Source of the DNA: DASSTJ01 sp035707965
Lineage (GTDB): Bacteria; Actinomycetota; Actinomycetes; Actinomycetales; Angustibacteraceae
DNA length: 21,057 nucleotides
Direction of reading: 5' to 3'
NCBI GenBank assembly: GCA_035707965.1
Contig: DASSTJ010000041.1
Coordinates: 1-21,057, forward strand
Both the position numbers and the translations under genes were made by a program. Every line of letters starts with the position of its first letter. The stretch's first letter is position 1. The notes beneath the pieces were generated by a model. That model was not told where the DNA came from, searched no databases, and worked only from the letters and a program-made list of their open reading frames with translations. Below are positions 20,335-21,057 of this stretch, one piece after another.

Positions 20335-20400
20335 GCGTGTCGGCACGTCCGTGAGCACCACGAGACGACGTCGTGCGCCGTGTCATGGAATGAGCCCGAC

Positions 20401-21057
20401 GTGTCCACCACTGTGTCTTCTGCCGCCTCGACCCCCGAGTCGGACTCCCCCGTTCGTTTCGCCGACCTCGGCCTCCCCCGTCAGCTGGTCGACCGGCTGT
20501 CCCGGGACGGCCTGACGACGTCGTTCCCGATCCAGAGCGCCACGATCCCCGACGCCTTGTCGGGACGCGACGTCCTCGGCCGCGCGCAGACCGGGTCCGG
20601 CAAGACCCTCGCGTTCGGCCTGCCGCTCCTGGCCCGACTCGCGGGCCGCCGTAGCGAGTCTCGGCACCCCCGCGGCATCGTCCTGGTGCCGACCCGCGAG
20701 CTGGCGATGCAGGTGCACGACAGCCTCGAGCCCCTCGCCCACGTGCTGGGCGTGCGCATCAAGCTCGTCGCCGGGGGGCTGCCGTACCAGAAGCAGATCC
20801 AGGCGCTCGACCGCGGTGTCGACGTCCTCATCGCGACGCCCGGCCGCCTCACCGACCTGGTGCAGCGGGGCAGCTGCCACCTGACGTCGGTCGAGGTCCT
20901 CGTGCTCGACGAGGCCGACCACATGTGCGACATGGGCTTCCTGCCCGACGTCTGCGCACTGCTCGACCAGATGCCGACGACCGGTCAGCGGCTGCTCTTC
21001 TCCGCGACGCTGGACGGCGACGTCGACACGATCGTTCGCGGCTACCTGCACGACCCG
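20401..21057 (+). CDS. DEAD-box ATP-dependent RNA helicase (5' part, cut by window end)
   Basis: The 219 codons present carry helicase domain 1 of a DEAD-box protein that unwinds RNA with ATP. In order: the F-x-DLGL start and Q-motif glutamine in SFPIQSATIP (41-50), Walker A AQTGSGKT (62-69), motif Ia PTRELA (97-102), the GG motif (125-126), motif Ib TPGR (146-149), motif II DEAD (170-173) and motif III SAT (201-203). The frame is open to the window edge and the RecA-like domain 2 is missing. The start is GTG 20401 with only a weak purine-rich GGAATGAG upstream. No special subfamily can be assigned from this half; RhlE/CshA-like roles in ribosome assembly or mRNA decay are possible. Confidence 0.93.
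   Translation, partial: MSTTVSSAASTPESDSPVRFADLGLPRQLVDRLSRDGLTTSFPIQSATIPDALSGRDVLGRAQTGSGKTLAFGLPLLARLAGRRSESRHPRGIVLVPTRELAMQVHDSLEPLAHVLGVRIKLVAGGLPYQKQIQALDRGVDVLIATPGRLTDLVQRGSCHLTSVEVLVLDEADHMCDMGFLPDVCALLDQMPTTGQRLLFSATLDGDVDTIVRGYLHDP

Larger units (their letters stand above)
20170..20400 (+). promoter_or_regulatory. Structured intergenic region / probable 5' leader of the DEAD-box helicase
   Basis: No convincing protein gene occupies these 231 bases. Structure seen includes a perfect 12-base palindrome CGGCGCGCGCCG (20215-20226), a 7-base-pair hairpin AGGGTGC/GCACCTT with a 7-base loop (20314-20334), and the palindrome ACGACGTCGT (20365-20374). A minimal ORF, ATG GAA TGA (20385-20393), ends seven bases before the helicase GTG. 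Long leaders are common on cold-inducible RNA helicase mRNAs; function here is inferred. Confidence 0.4.

Noticed and set aside
18850..20361. 503-residue open frame on the minus strand opposite the YihY gene
   Set aside because: Arg/Asp/His-rich composition typical of the antisense frame of a GC-rich gene. It covers a well-supported YihY gene and its leader and has no domain of its own.
20333..20515. 60-residue plus-strand open frame overlapping the helicase start
   Set aside because: It runs out of frame into the helicase coding region, is Pro/Ser/Arg-rich and has no ribosome binding site. A leader-peptide role could not be supported.

Overview
The window is very GC-rich with strong third-position G/C bias, frequent GTG starts and many 4-base stop/start overlaps. 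Together with the gene families present (phage-holin-family and DUF3618 envelope genes, a YihY protein, an IclR-controlled pca operon and an actinobacterial-style multidomain NirK), this points to an actinobacterium, possibly of the Micrococcales/Kineosporiales type. The genus cannot be fixed from sequence alone. No tRNA, rRNA, CRISPR array or insertion sequence was seen.

Region 1 (1-9537) is an aromatic-acid catabolic locus built on two divergent transcription units. Leftward run an NAD(P)-dependent aromatic-type aldehyde dehydrogenase and, downstream, a Tat/lipoprotein substrate-binding protein of a branched-chain-amino-acid-type ABC importer, whose permease and ATPase genes probably lie off the left edge. 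Rightward runs a tight eight-gene protocatechuate (beta-ketoadipate) operon: CoA-transferase alpha and beta subunits, pcaH, pcaG, pcaB, pcaD, pcaC and an IclR regulator (pcaR-like). The roughly 320-base divergent intergenic region holds sigma70-like promoters in both directions. Immediately downstream of each lie dyads that share a TGTACGC half-site and are candidate operators. The thiolase gene pcaF is absent from the operon, and PcaB looks short and lacks a usual catalytic histidine.

Region 2 (9542-15504) is a nitrite/nitric-oxide module. A leftward gene encodes a hemerythrin-DUF2249 protein with a CGCGGCGC linker. Divergent from it runs a four-gene operon: a Cys-containing winged-helix regulator (probable Fe-S/NO or redox sensor, apparently translated from a leaderless mRNA), an NnrS-like polytopic membrane protein, an 880-residue fusion (polytopic membrane domain, plastocyanin-like cupredoxin and complete two-domain copper nitrite reductase), and a small CopD-like membrane protein. 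The membrane half of the fusion and the separate NnrS-like protein share an ungapped His-containing motif and an H-x15-E element, and the fusion holds a second copy of the motif. This is the most unusual system in the window.

Region 3 (15562-20169) has a leftward glycerate kinase and a rightward four-gene envelope/stress cluster (LEA-like membrane-anchored protein, holin-superfamily-III protein, DUF3618 protein, YihY/BrkB protein). Region 4 (20170-21057) is a structured leader of about 200 bases followed by the first 219 codons of a DEAD-box RNA helicase cut by the window edge.
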